From: Legionella sp. PC997
GTDB taxonomy: Bacteria > Pseudomonadota > Gammaproteobacteria > Legionellales > Legionellaceae
NCBI RefSeq assembly: GCF_014109825.1
Contig: NZ_CP059576.1
Coordinates: 226,001-290,000, forward strand
DNA length: 64,000 nucleotides
Reading direction: 5' to 3'
This document shows positions 26,474 through 37,531 of this stretch, piece after piece (the first letter of the stretch is position 1; every line of letters begins with the position of its first letter). The notes beneath the pieces are model-generated. The model had not been told where the DNA came from, made no database searches, and was given only the letters and a program-made list of their open reading frames with translations. A program made the position numbers and the translations under genes.

Positions 26474-26497
26474 AGTATCATAGCTCAAATTGATACT
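26474..26497. promoter_or_regulatory. Inverted repeat in the rlmE leader
   Basis: AGTATCA (26474-26480) and TGATACT (26491-26497) flank a 10-base spacer, 12 bases upstream of the rlmE start codon. It may be an operator or an RNA hairpin. No Shine-Dalgarno sequence is visible between it and the ATG at 26510. Confidence 0.35.
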
Positions 26498-26509
26498 CTA
26501 TATAAATTT

Positions 26510-27130
26510 ATGAAGCGTACTAAAAGCAGTAAGCGGTGGTTACAAGAGCACTTTGATGATGTTTATGTAAAGAAAGCACAAGCAGAGGGTTATCGTAGTC
26601 GCGCTATATACAAGTTAAAAGAAGTAGACGACAAAGAGTCTTTGCTCAAACCAGGGATGACGGTAGTTGATCTAGGAGCAGCTCCTGGTGGATGGACACA
26701 GTATGTCACTGAACGGTTGCAAGGTCGCGGGCGTATAGTTGCCCTTGACATTTTGCCTATGGATGCATTGCCAGATGTGGATTTCATTCTTGGGGATTTT
26801 AGGGAAGATGAAGTACTGCAGAAGTTAAAAGATTTAATCCCTGAACACAGTGTTGACTTGTTATTATCAGATATGGCCCCAAATATGAGTGGTACAACTG
26901 CAATTGATATTCCACGTGCAATGTATTTGGTAGAATTGGCTTTTGATTTTGCAGAAAAAATGCTAAAACCAGGTGGTTCCATGCTAATTAAAATCTTTCA
27001 TGGCGCTGGTTTTGATGATTTAGTAAAACAAGCAAGAGCTTCTTTTGAGAAAGTCGTGATTCGAAAGCCTTCCGCTTCTCGTTCTCGCTCAAAAGAAACC
27101 TATTTGCTGGCAAAGGGATACAATTTATAG
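26510..27130 (+). CDS. rlmE: 23S rRNA (uridine-2'-O) methyltransferase RlmE
   Basis: A 206-aa SAM-dependent methyltransferase (FtsJ/RrmJ) that 2'-O-methylates U2552 (E. coli numbering) of 23S rRNA in the 50S subunit. The SAM motif is DLGAAPGGW (54-62). The catalytic K-D-K-E set is K35, D121, K161 and the Glu in [10 protein letters not shown] 26510 begins the conserved [10 protein letters not shown] start; the upstream in-frame ATG at 26429 adds 27 unlike residues and is rejected. It is heat-shock linked and precedes ftsH in many gammaproteobacteria, as here. Confidence 0.95.
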   Translation: MKRTKSSKRWLQEHFDDVYVKKAQAEGYRSRAIYKLKEVDDKESLLKPGMTVVDLGAAPGGWTQYVTERLQGRGRIVALDILPMDALPDVDFILGDFREDEVLQKLKDLIPEHSVDLLLSDMAPNMSGTTAIDIPRAMYLVELAFDFAEKMLKPGGSMLIKIFHGAGFDDLVKQARASFEKVVIRKPSASRSRSKETYLLAKGYNL

Positions 27131-27195
27131 TAACTTTATGATTTAAGAATCCGATCATAATATAAAAGCTGTACGTCACTAACGAGGTTAATACT

Positions 27196-29112
27196 TTGAA
27201 CGACATGGTTAAGAATTTATTTTTATGGCTGATTATAGCGATCGTGCTTGTTTCAGTTTTCAGTAATTTCGGCCCTCGAAACACGGTTGCTGAGAAGCTT
27301 TCTTACAGCCAATTTTTGAAAGAAGTCGATCAAGGTATGGTTAATTCAGTCACCATTGAGGATGATAAAATCATCAAAGGAATGACTAAAAATAATAAGC
27401 GTTTTGTAACGTACATGCCTATGCAAGATAATGCTTTATTAGGCGAGTTGCTAAAAAGTAAAGTCGACGTAAGCGGCCAAGAGAAACAACAAGAAAGTTT
27501 CCTTCTCCATTTATTTATCAATTGGTTCCCAATGCTGCTTTTAATCGGGGTTTGGATATTTTTTATGCGCCAAATGCAAGGAGGAGGTGGTCGAGGTGCC
27601 ATGTCGTTTGGCCGATCACGTGCACGCTTGCTTGGTGAAGATCAAGTAAAAGTGACTTTTGCTGATGTTGCAGGAGTAGATGAAGCTAAAGAAGAGGTTA
27701 AAGAATTAGTGGATTTTCTTCGTGATCCTACCAAATTCCAAAATCTTGGGGGACGCATACCTCGCGGTGTATTATTAGTGGGCTCTCCCGGAACAGGTAA
27801 AACCCTTTTGGCTCGAGCTGTTGCTGGTGAAGCGAAAGTTCCATTTTTCACCATTTCGGGTTCGGATTTTGTTGAAATGTTTGTCGGGGTGGGTGCATCT
27901 CGTGTCCGCGATATGTTTGAACAAGCGAAAAAACATGCTCCTTGTATTATTTTTATCGATGAAATTGATGCAGTAGGTCGTCATAGAGGCGCGGGTCTTG
28001 GAGGCGGTCATGACGAGCGCGAACAAACACTGAACCAATTGCTTGTGGAAATGGATGGTTTTGAAGGGAGTGAAGGAGTAATTGTTGTTGCAGCAACGAA
28101 CCGCCCAGATGTTCTAGATCCTGCATTATTGCGCCCAGGTCGTTTTGATCGCCAGGTGGTAGTTCCATTACCTGACATTCGAGGTCGTGAACAAATTTTA
28201 AGAGTACATTTGCAAAAAGTTCCCGTAGATAGCAATGTGGACATTATGGCAATTGCTCGAGGAACTCCGGGGTTTTCGGGAGCAGATCTCGCGAATCTGG
28301 TGAACGAAGCTGCTTTATTTGCTGCACGTGCAAATAAACGCAAGGTCAACATGGTGGAATTAGACAAAGCAAAAGACAAAATTATGATGGGAGCGGAACG
28401 ACGTTCCATGGTTATGGATGATAACGAGAAAAAACTAACTGCTTATCATGAGGCGGGTCACGCAATTGTTGGTTTATCTGTACCCGAACATGATCCGGTA
28501 TACAAAGTTTCTATTATCCCACGGGGTCGTGCTCTTGGGGTGACTATGTTTTTACCAGAGCAAGATCGCTATAGTCATAGTAAACGCCGTTTAGAAAGCC
28601 AATTATGTAGTTTGTTTGGTGGCCGTATCGCCGAGGAACTCATTTTTGGTCCTGAAAGCGTGACTACTGGTGCCTCGAATGACATCATGCGTTCTACTGA
28701 AATAGCCCGTAAAATGGTTACAAGCTGGGGACTTTCATCTTTGGGCCCTCTTACTTTTGGTGAAGAAGAAGAGGAAGTATTCCTAGGGCGATCGATGAAT
28801 AAACATAAAGAAATGTCAGACAGGACAGCGCAGCAAATTGATGATGAAGTCCGTACGATTATTGACCGAAACTATAAACGAGCTAAAGAAATTCTTGTCA
28901 CCAATATGGATAAACTGCATTTAATGGCAAAAAATTTAATTAAATACGAAACGATTGATTTCAATCAAATCCAAGAAATTATGTCGGGTAAAGAACCTAC
29001 ACCACCGGAAGATTGGAATTCGTCAAAACCACTGGACTCTGAAGTGAATAATAACTCATCAGAAAAACCAACCGAGCATGAGGTTAGCGTAAACCCTGCT
29101 GAAGAGCACTGA
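27196..29112 (+). CDS. ftsH: ATP-dependent zinc metalloprotease FtsH
   Basis: A 638-aa inner-membrane AAA protease for membrane and short-lived proteins. Two TM helices lie at about 5-23 and 106-125, with a periplasmic domain between. The AAA module follows, with Walker A GSPGTGKT (196-203; Ser replaces the usual second Pro-preceding residue), Walker [12 protein letters not shown], and the second region of homology. The zinc protease site is HEAGH (418-422). The start is TTG 27196, because GAGG lies 8 bases upstream; ATG 27205 would be too far from it. The acidic, disordered tail (after about 605) is normal. Confidence 0.96.
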   Translation: MNDMVKNLFLWLIIAIVLVSVFSNFGPRNTVAEKLSYSQFLKEVDQGMVNSVTIEDDKIIKGMTKNNKRFVTYMPMQDNALLGELLKSKVDVSGQEKQQESFLLHLFINWFPMLLLIGVWIFFMRQMQGGGGRGAMSFGRSRARLLGEDQVKVTFADVAGVDEAKEEVKELVDFLRDPTKFQNLGGRIPRGVLLVGSPGTGKTLLARAVAGEAKVPFFTISGSDFVEMFVGVGASRVRDMFEQAKKHAPCIIFIDEIDAVGRHRGAGLGGGHDEREQTLNQLLVEMDGFEGSEGVIVVAATNRPDVLDPALLRPGRFDRQVVVPLPDIRGREQILRVHLQKVPVDSNVDIMAIARGTPGFSGADLANLVNEAALFAARANKRKVNMVELDKAKDKIMMGAERRSMVMDDNEKKLTAYHEAGHAIVGLSVPEHDPVYKVSIIPRGRALGVTMFLPEQDRYSHSKRRLESQLCSLFGGRIAEELIFGPESVTTGASNDIMRSTEIARKMVTSWGLSSLGPLTFGEEEEEVFLGRSMNKHKEMSDRTAQQIDDEVRTIIDRNYKRAKEILVTNMDKLHLMAKNLIKYETIDFNQIQEIMSGKEPTPPEDWNSSKPLDSEVNNNSSEKPTEHEVSVNPAEEH

Positions 29113-29132
29113 AATATTAGTGAGAAAAGCAG

Positions 29133-30026
29133 GTGAATCCAACGCAATTTTCAGGTTGGCTTGAACTACAAAGCCAACCTTCTTTAGGTAAATCAATCCA
29201 AAAACCTTTAATTATGGGAATATTAAATGTCACTCCAGATTCATTTTCTGATGGTGGCGAATTTTTATCCCTAGATAAGGCTTGCGAACACGCAGATTAC
29301 TTAGTAAGTAAAGGTGCTGATTTAATCGATATTGGAGGGCAATCAACCCGACCCGGAGCGCACCATGTACCGCTCGATGTCGAATTAAATCGAGTCATAC
29401 CTGTCATTAAACAAATTCGTACAAATTCAGATGTATGTATTTCGATTGATACAAATAAACCAGAGGTTATGGAAGCTGCTATCAATGCAGGTGCTAACCT
29501 TATTAATGATATTTATGCTCTACGCACAAAAGGGACTCTGGAGATGGCGGCACAGCTGGCAGTTCCGGTATGCTTAATGCATATGCAAGGTGAACCACAC
29601 AATATGCAACGTAATCCATATTATGCAGACGGTGTGCTTAATGAAGTAACCCGTTTTTTTATGGAACGTATTAATGCATGTGATAAGGCAGGCATAAAAA
29701 GAAGTAATTTAATTTTGGATCCGGGCTTTGGATTTGGAAAACAAGTACAAGATAATTTGCTCTTGGTAAAAAATCTTGATAGCTTTGCATCATTGGGGAG
29801 GCCTTTGCTTTTAGGGGTCTCACGTAAAAGTACTATAGGGACGGTACTGGCTAAAGAGGTGGGTGAGCGTTTGATAGGAAGTATAGCGGCAGCGGTTTAT
29901 GCAGCACTGAAAGGCGTGGGGATCATTAGAACGCACGATGTAGATGAAACAAACCAGGCGCTGCAGATGACTACCATGATTAGTCAGGCCGATGGAGATC
30001 AGCTCACGCGAGCTAAAATTTCTTAA
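29133..30026 (+). CDS. folP: Dihydropteroate synthase
   Basis: A 297-aa folate enzyme that joins p-aminobenzoate and dihydropterin pyrophosphate; it is the sulfonamide target. Family signatures are GILNVTPDSFSDGGEF, DIGGQSTRPGA and NDIYALR, and later LILDPGFGFGK and GVSRKSTIG. It starts with GTG 29133 and lies 20 bases after ftsH, with glmM 15 bases downstream, in the usual ftsH-folP-glmM order. The length is slightly above that of E. coli because of an N-terminal extension of about 10 residues. Confidence 0.95.
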   Translation: MNPTQFSGWLELQSQPSLGKSIQKPLIMGILNVTPDSFSDGGEFLSLDKACEHADYLVSKGADLIDIGGQSTRPGAHHVPLDVELNRVIPVIKQIRTNSDVCISIDTNKPEVMEAAINAGANLINDIYALRTKGTLEMAAQLAVPVCLMHMQGEPHNMQRNPYYADGVLNEVTRFFMERINACDKAGIKRSNLILDPGFGFGKQVQDNLLLVKNLDSFASLGRPLLLGVSRKSTIGTVLAKEVGERLIGSIAAAVYAALKGVGIIRTHDVDETNQALQMTTMISQADGDQLTRAKIS

Positions 30027-30041
30027 TAGAGGTGGTTAAGG

Positions 30042-31394
30042 ATGAGTCAACGTAAATATTTTGGTACTGATGGCATCAGAGGGCATGTGGGTCTGTCAAA
30101 TATTAATCCAGAATTCGTTTTGAAGTTGGGTTGGGCTGTTGGCCGAGTATTGGCTAATGGGCATCGCAAAAAAGTAGTGATTGGAAAAGACACACGAGTT
30201 TCAGGCTATATGCTGGAATCAGCTTTGGAGGCGGGGTTATCCGCAGCTGGTGTTGATGTCGCTTTGTTAGGTCCAATGCCTACTCCAGCCATTGCTTATT
30301 TGACTCAAACACTGAGAGCCAATGCCGGTATCGTGATTAGTGCATCGCACAATTTATTTGAAGATAATGGAATTAAGTTTTTTTCTTCAGAAGGGGGTAA
30401 ATTACCCGACAGCGTTGAATTAGCAATTGAAGCGGAACTGGAAAAGAAAATGCAAACCGTCCCGTCGCAAAATTTGGGGAAGGCGGCACGAATTGATGAT
30501 GCAAGTGGGCGTTATATAGAATTTTGTAAATCAACAATTCCTTCATTAACACGATTAACCGGTTTAAAAATAGTTGTTGATTGCGCTAACGGTGCAACCT
30601 ACCACATTGCTCCCAATGTATTTGTTGAGTTGGGCGCTCAAGTTATCGCTATCGGTAATCGCCCTGATGGCTTTAATATTAACGAGGATTGTGGCTCTAC
30701 AGCTCCTGAATTATTAAGGCAAAAAGTTATTAGTACGGGTGCAGACATTGGTATTGGTCTAGATGGTGATGGAGATCGTGTGATCTTAATCGATTCAGAT
30801 GGTCGTTTACTTGATGGAGATCAAATTCTTTATATTATTGCGAAGGATAGGCATCAACGCGGCGTATTGAATGGCGGGGTAGTGGGTACGCAGATGAGCA
30901 ATTATGGATTGGAAATCGCAATAAAAAGTCTGGGTATCCCTTTTGTTCGAACACGCGTAGGAGATCGATACGTTTTAGAGGCTTTACGAGAAAAAGATTG
31001 GAAGATTGGTGGTGAAACCTCAGGACATATTGTTTGCCTGGATAAAACTACAACAGGCGATGGGATTGTTGCCGCATTGCAAGTCTTGTCCATTATGGTA
31101 AAGCAAGGGAAAACCTTACAGCAATTAATTGAAGGAATAAATTTATTACCACAAAGCTTGATGAATTTAAAAACTAATTATGCCACCTTACTTGCTGAAC
31201 ATACCCAAGTAATTGAAATTGTGCGAGCTTTAGAAACGAGTTTAAAAGGAGAGGGAAGAGTATTACTCAGACCGTCCGGCACTGAACCTTTATTACGTGT
31301 TATGGTGGAAGGTATGGATGAGAGTATTGTAAAACAGCATGCACAAAAGTTATGCGAGGAGATTAGTCAAATTGAGAGGGGTTTGGGCGCTTAG
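30042..31394 (+). CDS. glmM: Phosphoglucosamine mutase
   Basis: A 450-aa enzyme converting glucosamine-6-phosphate to glucosamine-1-phosphate for peptidoglycan and LPS. The active-site serine loop is ISASHN (phospho-Ser102), the metal loop is GLDGDGDR, and the sugar-binding GGETSGH and phosphate-binding [12 protein letters not shown] loops are present. After ASHN the sequence reads LFEDNG rather than the usual P-containing form, a harmless variation. AGGTGG lies just upstream. It is part of the ftsH-folP-glmM block. Confidence 0.96.
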   Translation: MSQRKYFGTDGIRGHVGLSNINPEFVLKLGWAVGRVLANGHRKKVVIGKDTRVSGYMLESALEAGLSAAGVDVALLGPMPTPAIAYLTQTLRANAGIVISASHNLFEDNGIKFFSSEGGKLPDSVELAIEAELEKKMQTVPSQNLGKAARIDDASGRYIEFCKSTIPSLTRLTGLKIVVDCANGATYHIAPNVFVELGAQVIAIGNRPDGFNINEDCGSTAPELLRQKVISTGADIGIGLDGDGDRVILIDSDGRLLDGDQILYIIAKDRHQRGVLNGGVVGTQMSNYGLEIAIKSLGIPFVRTRVGDRYVLEALREKDWKIGGETSGHIVCLDKTTTGDGIVAALQVLSIMVKQGKTLQQLIEGINLLPQSLMNLKTNYATLLAEHTQVIEIVRALETSLKGEGRVLLRPSGTEPLLRVMVEGMDESIVKQHAQKLCEEISQIERGLGA

Positions 31395-31514
31395 TAATAA
31401 ATTTAACCTCCTGGTTTTTGAGCTAAAGAACCTTTTAATAAAAAATACACGATAAGACTACACATCGGCATTGAGTTTGGGTATAGTCCGCAATTGGAAC
31501 GAGGGGGTGTACTA

Positions 31515-32264
31515 ATGAGACACAAGATAGTTGCGGGCAACTGGAAAATGAATGGTCAGCTGCAGCAAGTGATTCAATTAAGTAATGAACTTAAACAATC
31601 ACTGAATTCTATTAATGATGTCCAAGTTATAATCATACCTCCAGTAATTTATATTCCACAAGTTAGGGATATACTTGCTGAATGTAATATTAAAGTAGGT
31701 GCCCAGAATGTATATCCAAAGGACTTTGGAGCGTATACCGGAGAAATATCAGCGCCTATGTTAAAAGATTTTAACTGTCGCTATGTATTGGTGGGACACT
31801 CTGAGCGAAGACATTGTTTTCATGAAGATGAAAATTTTGTAGCGCAAAAATTCCACCATGTAAAAGAACATGATATGATACCGGTTCTTTGCGTCGGTGA
31901 AACGCTAGTTGAACGTGAAAAAGGGCAAACAGAGCAAGTCATTGCTAAACAATTACTTGCAGTAAGTGAGCAAGACAAAAATTGTTTTCGTGATTGTGTT
32001 GTAGCTTACGAACCGGTTTGGGCAATAGGCACAGGAAAAACTGCTTCACCCGAACAAGCACAGGAAGTACATCAGTTTATTAGAAAGCTGGTTGCAGAGA
32101 TAAATTATAGCGATGCTGGACGTTTACCCCTTTTATATGGGGGAAGTGTGAATGAAAACAATGCCAGAGCATTATTTGCCATGCCAGATGTAGATGGTGG
32201 CTTGGTAGGAGGCGCATCGTTGAACGCGAAACAGTTTGTGGAAATTGTGAAATGTATCAATTGA
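31515..32264 (+). CDS. tpiA: Triosephosphate isomerase
   Basis: A 249-aa glycolytic/gluconeogenic enzyme interconverting DHAP and glyceraldehyde-3-phosphate. Active-site residues are N9 and K11 (AGNWKMN), H95 (VGHSERR) and E166 ([11 protein letters not shown]), with the phosphate loop [10 protein letters not shown] chose ATG 31515 with GAGGGGG upstream; TTG 31494 would only prefix non-conserved residues. It overlaps secG by 13 bases. A tpiA-secG pair at this place also occurs in Pseudomonas but not E. coli. Confidence 0.96.
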   Translation: MRHKIVAGNWKMNGQLQQVIQLSNELKQSLNSINDVQVIIIPPVIYIPQVRDILAECNIKVGAQNVYPKDFGAYTGEISAPMLKDFNCRYVLVGHSERRHCFHEDENFVAQKFHHVKEHDMIPVLCVGETLVEREKGQTEQVIAKQLLAVSEQDKNCFRDCVVAYEPVWAIGTGKTASPEQAQEVHQFIRKLVAEINYSDAGRLPLLYGGSVNENNARALFAMPDVDGGLVGGASLNAKQFVEIVKCIN

Positions 32265-32572
32265 TATTAATGATTCATGTAATCGTTGCTGTAGTCTTAA
32301 TAGGCTTAGTTCTCATCCAACATGGTAAAGGCGCCGATATTGGTGCAGCTTTTGGATCAGGCGCTTCGAATACTTTATTTGGTAGCCAAGGGACAGGCGG
32401 ATTTTTATTTAAATTAACTGGTGGTTTGGCAATAACCTTTTTTATCACCAGCTTATTGTTATCTTATTTGGTGTCTGTCCAATATCAAAAAGCAGATCAG
32501 CAAATAATTCCTCAGACTAGTGTACCTGCGAGTTCAATTCCTGTACCGGTTGATAACAATAAGAAGAAATAA
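32252..32572 (+). CDS. secG: Preprotein translocase subunit SecG
   Basis: A 106-aa small inner-membrane subunit of the SecYEG translocon. There are two TM helices at about 4-22 and 52-73. Between them is the family's Gly-rich stretch ([20 protein letters not shown]) with QHGKG before it. A short polar tail follows. The start lies inside the end of tpiA, which implies coupling. A tRNA-Leu gene follows after 68 bases, as in E. coli. Confidence 0.94.
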   Translation: MYQLILMIHVIVAVVLIGLVLIQHGKGADIGAAFGSGASNTLFGSQGTGGFLFKLTGGLAITFFITSLLLSYLVSVQYQKADQQIIPQTSVPASSIPVPVDNNKKK

Positions 32573-32640
32573 ATAAGAATCTTCTCTTTGTACTTAAGTA
32601 CTCAGAGGGATTAGAGAAGTAAATAATTATTAAAGAATAT

Positions 32641-32725
32641 GCCGAAGTGGTGGAATTGGTAGACACGCCGTCTTGAGGGGGCGGTGGCGAAAGCCGTGCC
32701 GGTTCGAGTCCGGCCTTCGGCACCA
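32641..32725 (+). tRNA. tRNA-Leu (anticodon GAG)
   Basis: An 85-base class II tRNA with encoded CCA. The acceptor arms GCCGAAG (32641-32647) and CTTCGGC (32715-32721) pair perfectly; the T-arm holds GGTTCGAGTCC; the anticodon loop is TTGAGGG, with anticodon GAG. The long variable arm is typical of tRNA-Leu. It lies between secG and nuoA with no terminator on the nuoA side, matching the secG-leuU order of E. coli. Confidence 0.96.
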
Positions 32726-32749
32726 TTTTAATCCGTGCAAGGTGAAAAA

Positions 32750-33106
32750 ATGCTATCTCAATATTTACCTGTTCTTATTTTTATAATTATCGGATTGGCA
32801 TTGGGCGTAGCAATGATAGGGGCTGGTTCCCTTTTGTCAAAGCACAACCCTGATAGCTCTAAGAATTCTCCCTATGAGTGTGGATTTGGTGCATTCGAGA
32901 GTTCTCATATTCCATTTGATGTTCGCTTTTATCTTGTAGCCATATTATTTATTATTTTTGATTTGGAAACTGCGTTTTTCTTTCCATGGGCTTTAGCTTT
33001 ACGCAAAATTGGCTGGTTTGGTTTTGCAGGAATGATGTTGTTTTTAGGATTATTAGTTATTGGTTTTATTTATGAATGGAAACGAGGCGCACTAGAGTGG
33101 GAATAA
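32750..33106 (+). CDS. nuoA: NADH-quinone oxidoreductase subunit A
   Basis: A 118-aa membrane subunit of complex I (NDH-1). It has three TM helices. The loop after the first holds the conserved ENPYECGF-like stretch (here [11 protein letters not shown]), and [12 protein letters not shown] marks the second helix. ATG 32750 is chosen because AAGGTG lies 5 bases upstream; GTG 32735 would fall almost on the tRNA end. It is the first gene of the 14-gene nuo operon. Confidence 0.95.
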   Translation: MLSQYLPVLIFIIIGLALGVAMIGAGSLLSKHNPDSSKNSPYECGFGAFESSHIPFDVRFYLVAILFIIFDLETAFFFPWALALRKIGWFGFAGMMLFLGLLVIGFIYEWKRGALEWE

Positions 33107-33207
33107 TTTAAGGTGTGCAATAAGTCACTTCTGATTGTTACTTCCTAAGAAGAAGCAAACAGAGGTGATACTTTTTTTATTAATATTTAACTGCTTAGAG
33201 GCTAGCT

Positions 33208-33684
33208 ATGGCGGTTGCAGAATTGCAAAAAAGTGGCTTTGTAACGACTTCAGTCGAGAAACTTCTCGGATGGGCACGTAGTGGTTCTATGTGGCCTATG
33301 ACTTTTGGATTGGCATGTTGTGCTGTTGAAATGATGCACGTGGGTGCTGCACGTTATGATTTGGATCGGTTCGGAATTATTTTTCGTCCAAGTCCACGTC
33401 AATCAGACGTGATGATTGTTGCAGGGACCCTGTGTAATAAAATGGCTCCTGCTTTGCGTAAAGTTTATGATCAAATGCCTGAACCTCGTTGGGTTATCTC
33501 CATGGGCTCTTGTGCGAACGGCGGTGGGTATTATCATTACTCTTACTCCGTAGTTCGTGGATGTGATCGCATTGTCCCAGTAGATGTATATGTACCAGGT
33601 TGTCCTCCAACTGCTGAAGCACTGCTGTATGGCATTATTCAATTGCAGAACAAAATCAGGCATAAAAAAATCTTAGAAGCTTAA
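33208..33684 (+). CDS. nuoB: NADH-quinone oxidoreductase subunit B
   Basis: A 158-aa peripheral-arm subunit carrying the terminal 4Fe-4S cluster N2, which passes electrons to ubiquinone. The cluster ligands are visible: C37 and C38 (LACCAVEM), C102 (GSCANGGG) and C132 (VPGCPP). The 101-base gap after nuoA is the largest in the operon and could hold a secondary promoter or processing site. GAGG upstream fits ATG 33208. Confidence 0.96.
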   Translation: MAVAELQKSGFVTTSVEKLLGWARSGSMWPMTFGLACCAVEMMHVGAARYDLDRFGIIFRPSPRQSDVMIVAGTLCNKMAPALRKVYDQMPEPRWVISMGSCANGGGYYHYSYSVVRGCDRIVPVDVYVPGCPPTAEALLYGIIQLQNKIRHKKILEA

Positions 33685-33705
33685 GATCATCAAAGGTGCA
33701 AACAG

Positions 33706-34389
33706 ATGACAACAAAAAATGATTATTTGGTTGAACAACTCAAAAGCGAATTGGCGAGCCAATTTAATGAAATTAGTCTTGCTTATAATGAAGTAACTAT
33801 TGAGTGTGACTCAGCAAATTTAAAAGCAATTATGTTGGAACTACGTGATCTGGAAGCCTTTTGTTTTGATCAGCTGATCGACCTTTGCGCTGTGGATTAT
33901 TTGCTTTACGGTGAGTATGATTGGGAAACAGATTCAGCAACTGAAAGTGGATTTTCTCGCGGTGTAGAACGTCAAGAAGCCAAAGTTTATGCTCTAAGCA
34001 AACCCCGTTTTGCTGTAGTTTATCATTTACTCTCAACAAAATTGAATCATCGATTACGTGTGAAGGTATTTCTTGATGAGGCTCATCTAATTGTTCCTTC
34101 TGTGCATCATTTGTGGAAAGGCGCGAATTGGTTTGAGCGCGAGGCTTATGATTTATATGGTATTTTATTTGAAGGCCATCCGGACTTAAGACGTATTTTG
34201 ACAGATTATGGATTTATCGGGCATCCATTCCGTAAAGATTTTCCTCTCAGTGGTCATGTTGAAATGCGTTATGACGCAAAATTAGAAAAGGTCATATACG
34301 CTCCAGTGGATATTGAACCCAGAATTTTAGTGCCCAAGGTTATTCGGAATGATAACCGGTATATTGATGATAAAAGGGGCGAAGAATGA
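33706..34389 (+). CDS. nuoC: NADH-quinone oxidoreductase subunit C
   Basis: A 227-aa subunit of the complex I connecting module (30-kDa homolog). The family signature is [31 protein letters not shown]. In E. coli this subunit is fused to NuoD; here the two are separate, as in alphaproteobacteria and mitochondria. The stop overlaps the nuoD start by four bases (ATGA). Confidence 0.96.
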   Translation: MTTKNDYLVEQLKSELASQFNEISLAYNEVTIECDSANLKAIMLELRDLEAFCFDQLIDLCAVDYLLYGEYDWETDSATESGFSRGVERQEAKVYALSKPRFAVVYHLLSTKLNHRLRVKVFLDEAHLIVPSVHHLWKGANWFEREAYDLYGILFEGHPDLRRILTDYGFIGHPFRKDFPLSGHVEMRYDAKLEKVIYAPVDIEPRILVPKVIRNDNRYIDDKRGEE

Positions 34390-35639
34390 TTGAATTAAAG
34401 AATTATACTTTAAACTTTGGTCCACAACATCCTGCAGCTCATGGAGTATTACGTTTAGTTCTTGAGCTTGAAGGTGAAACCATTGTTCGCGCAGATCCAC
34501 ACATAGGATTACTGCATAGAGCCACAGAAAAATTAGCAGAAACAAAACCTTACATTCAAAGCATTGGTTATATGGATAGACTAGACTACGTGTCTATGAT
34601 GTGTAACGAACATGCTTATGTACGTGCCATTGAGAAACTTTTAGATATCGATGCACCAATTCGAGCTCAATATATCCGTACGATGTTTGATGAAGTAACG
34701 CGTATTCTAAATCATTTGCTGTGGTTAGGTGCTATCGCACTGGATATCGGTGCGATGACCGTATTTTTATATTGTTTCAGAGAACGTGAAGATTTATTTG
34801 ATTGTTATGAGGCAGTATCTGGGGCTCGAATGCACGCTACCTATTATCGACCTGGGGGTGTTGCACGAGACTTGCCCGACTCTATGCCTAAGTATAAAGC
34901 GTCAAGATGGCATAACGAACGAGAAGTGGATAAGCTCAATGAGGAGCGCAGCGGCAGTCTACTTGACTTCCTCTGGTCCTTTACCGAGCGGTTCCCCCGT
35001 TGTGTTGATGAATATGAAACCTTATTAACTGACAATAGAATTTGGAAACAACGAACAGTAGATATTGGTGTTGTTTCCCCTGAAGAAGCGTTGCAATGGG
35101 GTTTTACAGGTCCAATGCTTCGCGGCTCTGGTGTCGCGTGGGACTTGCGAAAAAAACAGAGCTATGCAGCCTATGATCGCGTGGATTTCGATATCCCAGT
35201 TGGTAAAACTGGAGATTGTTATGATCGTTATTTAGTCCGTGTTGAAGAACTAAGGCAATCAAATCGAATTATTAGACAATGTATCGAGTGGCTCAGAGCA
35301 AATCCTGGACCAGTGCGTATTGATGATCACAAAATCACACCACCACGCCGCGTAGAAATGAAAGAAGATATGGAGGCATTAATCCATCATTTCAAATTGT
35401 TTACTGAAGGTTTTTGTTTACCCCGTGGGGAAGTATATAGTGCCGTTGAGGCTCCTAAAGGTGAGTTTGGTATTTATATGGTATCTGATGGGGCGAATAA
35501 ACCCTACAGATTAAAGATTCGTGCTCCTGGATTTGCTCACTTGTCGAGCTATGATGCAATGACTAGAGGACATATGATCGCTGATGGTGTGGCGATTTTA
35601 GCGAGTCAGGATATAGTATTTGGTGAAATTGATCGTTAA
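34386..35639 (+). CDS. nuoD: NADH-quinone oxidoreductase subunit D
   Basis: A 417-aa 49-kDa-type subunit that forms part of the quinone-binding cavity with NuoB. Signatures are [22 protein letters not shown] near the start (the His loop at the quinone site), HRATEKLAE, and at the C-terminus [15 protein letters not shown] sequence and [19 protein letters not shown]. Coupled to nuoC. It is followed by a 75-base gap before nuoE. Confidence 0.96.
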   Translation: MIELKNYTLNFGPQHPAAHGVLRLVLELEGETIVRADPHIGLLHRATEKLAETKPYIQSIGYMDRLDYVSMMCNEHAYVRAIEKLLDIDAPIRAQYIRTMFDEVTRILNHLLWLGAIALDIGAMTVFLYCFREREDLFDCYEAVSGARMHATYYRPGGVARDLPDSMPKYKASRWHNEREVDKLNEERSGSLLDFLWSFTERFPRCVDEYETLLTDNRIWKQRTVDIGVVSPEEALQWGFTGPMLRGSGVAWDLRKKQSYAAYDRVDFDIPVGKTGDCYDRYLVRVEELRQSNRIIRQCIEWLRANPGPVRIDDHKITPPRRVEMKEDMEALIHHFKLFTEGFCLPRGEVYSAVEAPKGEFGIYMVSDGANKPYRLKIRAPGFAHLSSYDAMTRGHMIADGVAILASQDIVFGEIDR

Positions 35640-35714
35640 TTTTTGATCTGTCAGTTTACGATTATTAAATATGACATTCCAAAAATAGCAATTTAAATTA
35701 ATAAAGGTTTAGAA

Positions 35715-36218
35715 ATGTCTGATAATTCAGCAAAAAAATTAAATCAATTGGTGTCAGCTCAAAGAATAAAGGACATCGATCATTGGATAGCTAAATATCC
35801 AAAAGATCAGAAGCAATCCGCTGTGATGAGTGCGCTACGAATCGTGCAAGAAGAGCATGGTCACCTGACTACAGAATTAATGGATGCTGTAGCTGATTAT
35901 CTTGAGATGCCTCCTATTTCCGTATATGAGGTTGCGAGTTTCTATACTATGTACGAACACACACAAGTTGGAAGACACTCGATAAATGTATGTACCAATA
36001 TCTCTTGTATGCTGCGTGATTCGGCTGCGGTTGTCGAACACTTGGAAAAAAAGTTGGGTATAAAATTAGGTGGGACCACAGATGATGGGCGCTTTACTTT
36101 AAGATCCGTTGAATGTTTAGGTGCTTGTGTTAATGCGCCGATGATGCAGGTGGACAAAGATTATCATGAGAATCTGACTCCTGAATCTATAGATAAAGTG
36201 TTGGAACAATACCAATAA
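35715..36218 (+). CDS. nuoE: NADH-quinone oxidoreductase subunit E
   Basis: A 167-aa thioredoxin-like 24-kDa subunit carrying the 2Fe-2S cluster N1a. The four ligands are C93 and C98 (CTNISC) and C134 and C138 (CLGAC). It pairs with NuoF in the NADH dehydrogenase module. AGG upstream (AAAGGTTTAGAA) fits ATG 35715. nuoF follows closely. Confidence 0.95.
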   Translation: MSDNSAKKLNQLVSAQRIKDIDHWIAKYPKDQKQSAVMSALRIVQEEHGHLTTELMDAVADYLEMPPISVYEVASFYTMYEHTQVGRHSINVCTNISCMLRDSAAVVEHLEKKLGIKLGGTTDDGRFTLRSVECLGACVNAPMMQVDKDYHENLTPESIDKVLEQYQ

Positions 36219-36236
36219 AAGATAGAGGTGGTTGCC

Positions 36237-37514
36237 GTGGTTGAATTAAATCAAGTTTGTTATCGAACATTTCATCTACCAGAGCCTTGGACACTATCTG
36301 CTTATGAGAGTGTGGGTGGATATAGTGCATGGAGAAAAATATTAAAAGAGCAAACTTCTCCACAATTAATAATTGATGAGTTAAAAACCTCTGCCTTGCG
36401 TGGTCGAGGAGGAGCAGGATTCCCGACTGGATTGAAATGGAGTTTTATGAATCGTAATACTCCAGTACAAAAATATGTAGTTTGTAATTCAGACGAAGGT
36501 GAGCCAGGTACGTGTAAGGATCGCGAAATACTTACATTGAATCCACACCAGCTTATAGAGGGTATGGCTATTGCTGGATATACCATGGGTGCTACTGTTG
36601 GATATAATTATATCCGCGGTGAGTTTTGGTTGCCCTATGAGCGTACGGAAGCCGCACTAAAAGAAGCTTATGAAGCTGGTTTATTAGGTAAGAATATTTT
36701 AGGAACAGGTATTGACTTCGATTTATATAATCATTTAGGGGCTGGTGCTTACATTTGCGGTGAAGAGACCGCATTGCTCAATTCCCTTGAAGGAAAAAAA
36801 GGGCAGCCCAGATTCAAGCCTCCCTTTCCTGCTAACTATGGCTTATACGGGAAGCCTACAACGATAAATAATACTGAGACTTTTGCCTCTGTTCCGGTCA
36901 TTATGGAAAAAGGTGGCGAGTGGTTTTTAAAAATAGGCAAACCCAATAATGGCGGAGCCAAATGTTTTAGTGTGAGTGGACACGTTAATAAACCTGGAAA
37001 TTTCGAAATCCCTTTGGGGACCCCCTTTAAAACGTTACTTGAATTAGCAGGTGGGGTTTCAAAAGGTCGTAAAATTAAAGCAGTAATTCCCGGAGGTACT
37101 TCCATGCCTGTTTTACCTGGTGAGGTGATGATGGGTCTAGATATGGATTATGACAGTATCCAAAAAGCAGGATCAGGATTAGGTTCGGGTGCTGTAATTA
37201 TTATGGATGAAACAACCTGTATGGTTGATGCACTCTATCGCATTTCCGAGTTTTACATGGATGAGTCTTGTGGACAATGTACTCCATGCCGTGAGGGCAC
37301 TGGTTGGCTAGTCCGTTTACTACATCGCATTAAGGATGGGCATGGTGAACCTGGAGATGTAGAGAAATTAGTCAATGTTGCGAACAATATCGAAGGACGC
37401 ACCATTTGTGCATTAGGTGAGGCAGCAGCTTGGCCAGTACAAAGTTTTGTGAAGCATTTCCGCGATGAATTTGAATATTTCGTGAAGCATAAACGCTCAA
37501 TCGTCGCAGCATAA
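36237..37514 (+). CDS. nuoF: NADH-quinone oxidoreductase subunit F
   Basis: A 425-aa 51-kDa-type subunit that binds NADH and FMN and carries the 4Fe-4S cluster N3. The nucleotide-binding stretch is [15 protein letters not shown]. The FMN region includes [10 protein letters not shown] and [16 protein letters not shown]. The cluster motif is [13 protein letters not shown] near residue 345. The start is GTG 36237, placed 6 bases after AGAGGTG; GTG 36228 is an alternative and would add three residues. Confidence 0.95.
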   Translation: MVELNQVCYRTFHLPEPWTLSAYESVGGYSAWRKILKEQTSPQLIIDELKTSALRGRGGAGFPTGLKWSFMNRNTPVQKYVVCNSDEGEPGTCKDREILTLNPHQLIEGMAIAGYTMGATVGYNYIRGEFWLPYERTEAALKEAYEAGLLGKNILGTGIDFDLYNHLGAGAYICGEETALLNSLEGKKGQPRFKPPFPANYGLYGKPTTINNTETFASVPVIMEKGGEWFLKIGKPNNGGAKCFSVSGHVNKPGNFEIPLGTPFKTLLELAGGVSKGRKIKAVIPGGTSMPVLPGEVMMGLDMDYDSIQKAGSGLGSGAVIIMDETTCMVDALYRISEFYMDESCGQCTPCREGTGWLVRLLHRIKDGHGEPGDVEKLVNVANNIEGRTICALGEAAAWPVQSFVKHFRDEFEYFVKHKRSIVAA

Positions 37515-37531
37515 TTAAAAAGGTTTGACCC

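Noticed and set aside
26429..26509. N-terminal extension of rlmE from ATG 26429
   Set aside because: The added 27 residues are unlike the family, and the conserved start lies at 26510.
26590..26982. 130-codon open frame on the minus strand
   Set aside because: It is antisense to rlmE, whose catalytic motifs are all in the plus-strand frame.
28008..28409. 133-codon open frame on the minus strand
   Set aside because: It is antisense to the conserved AAA domain of ftsH.
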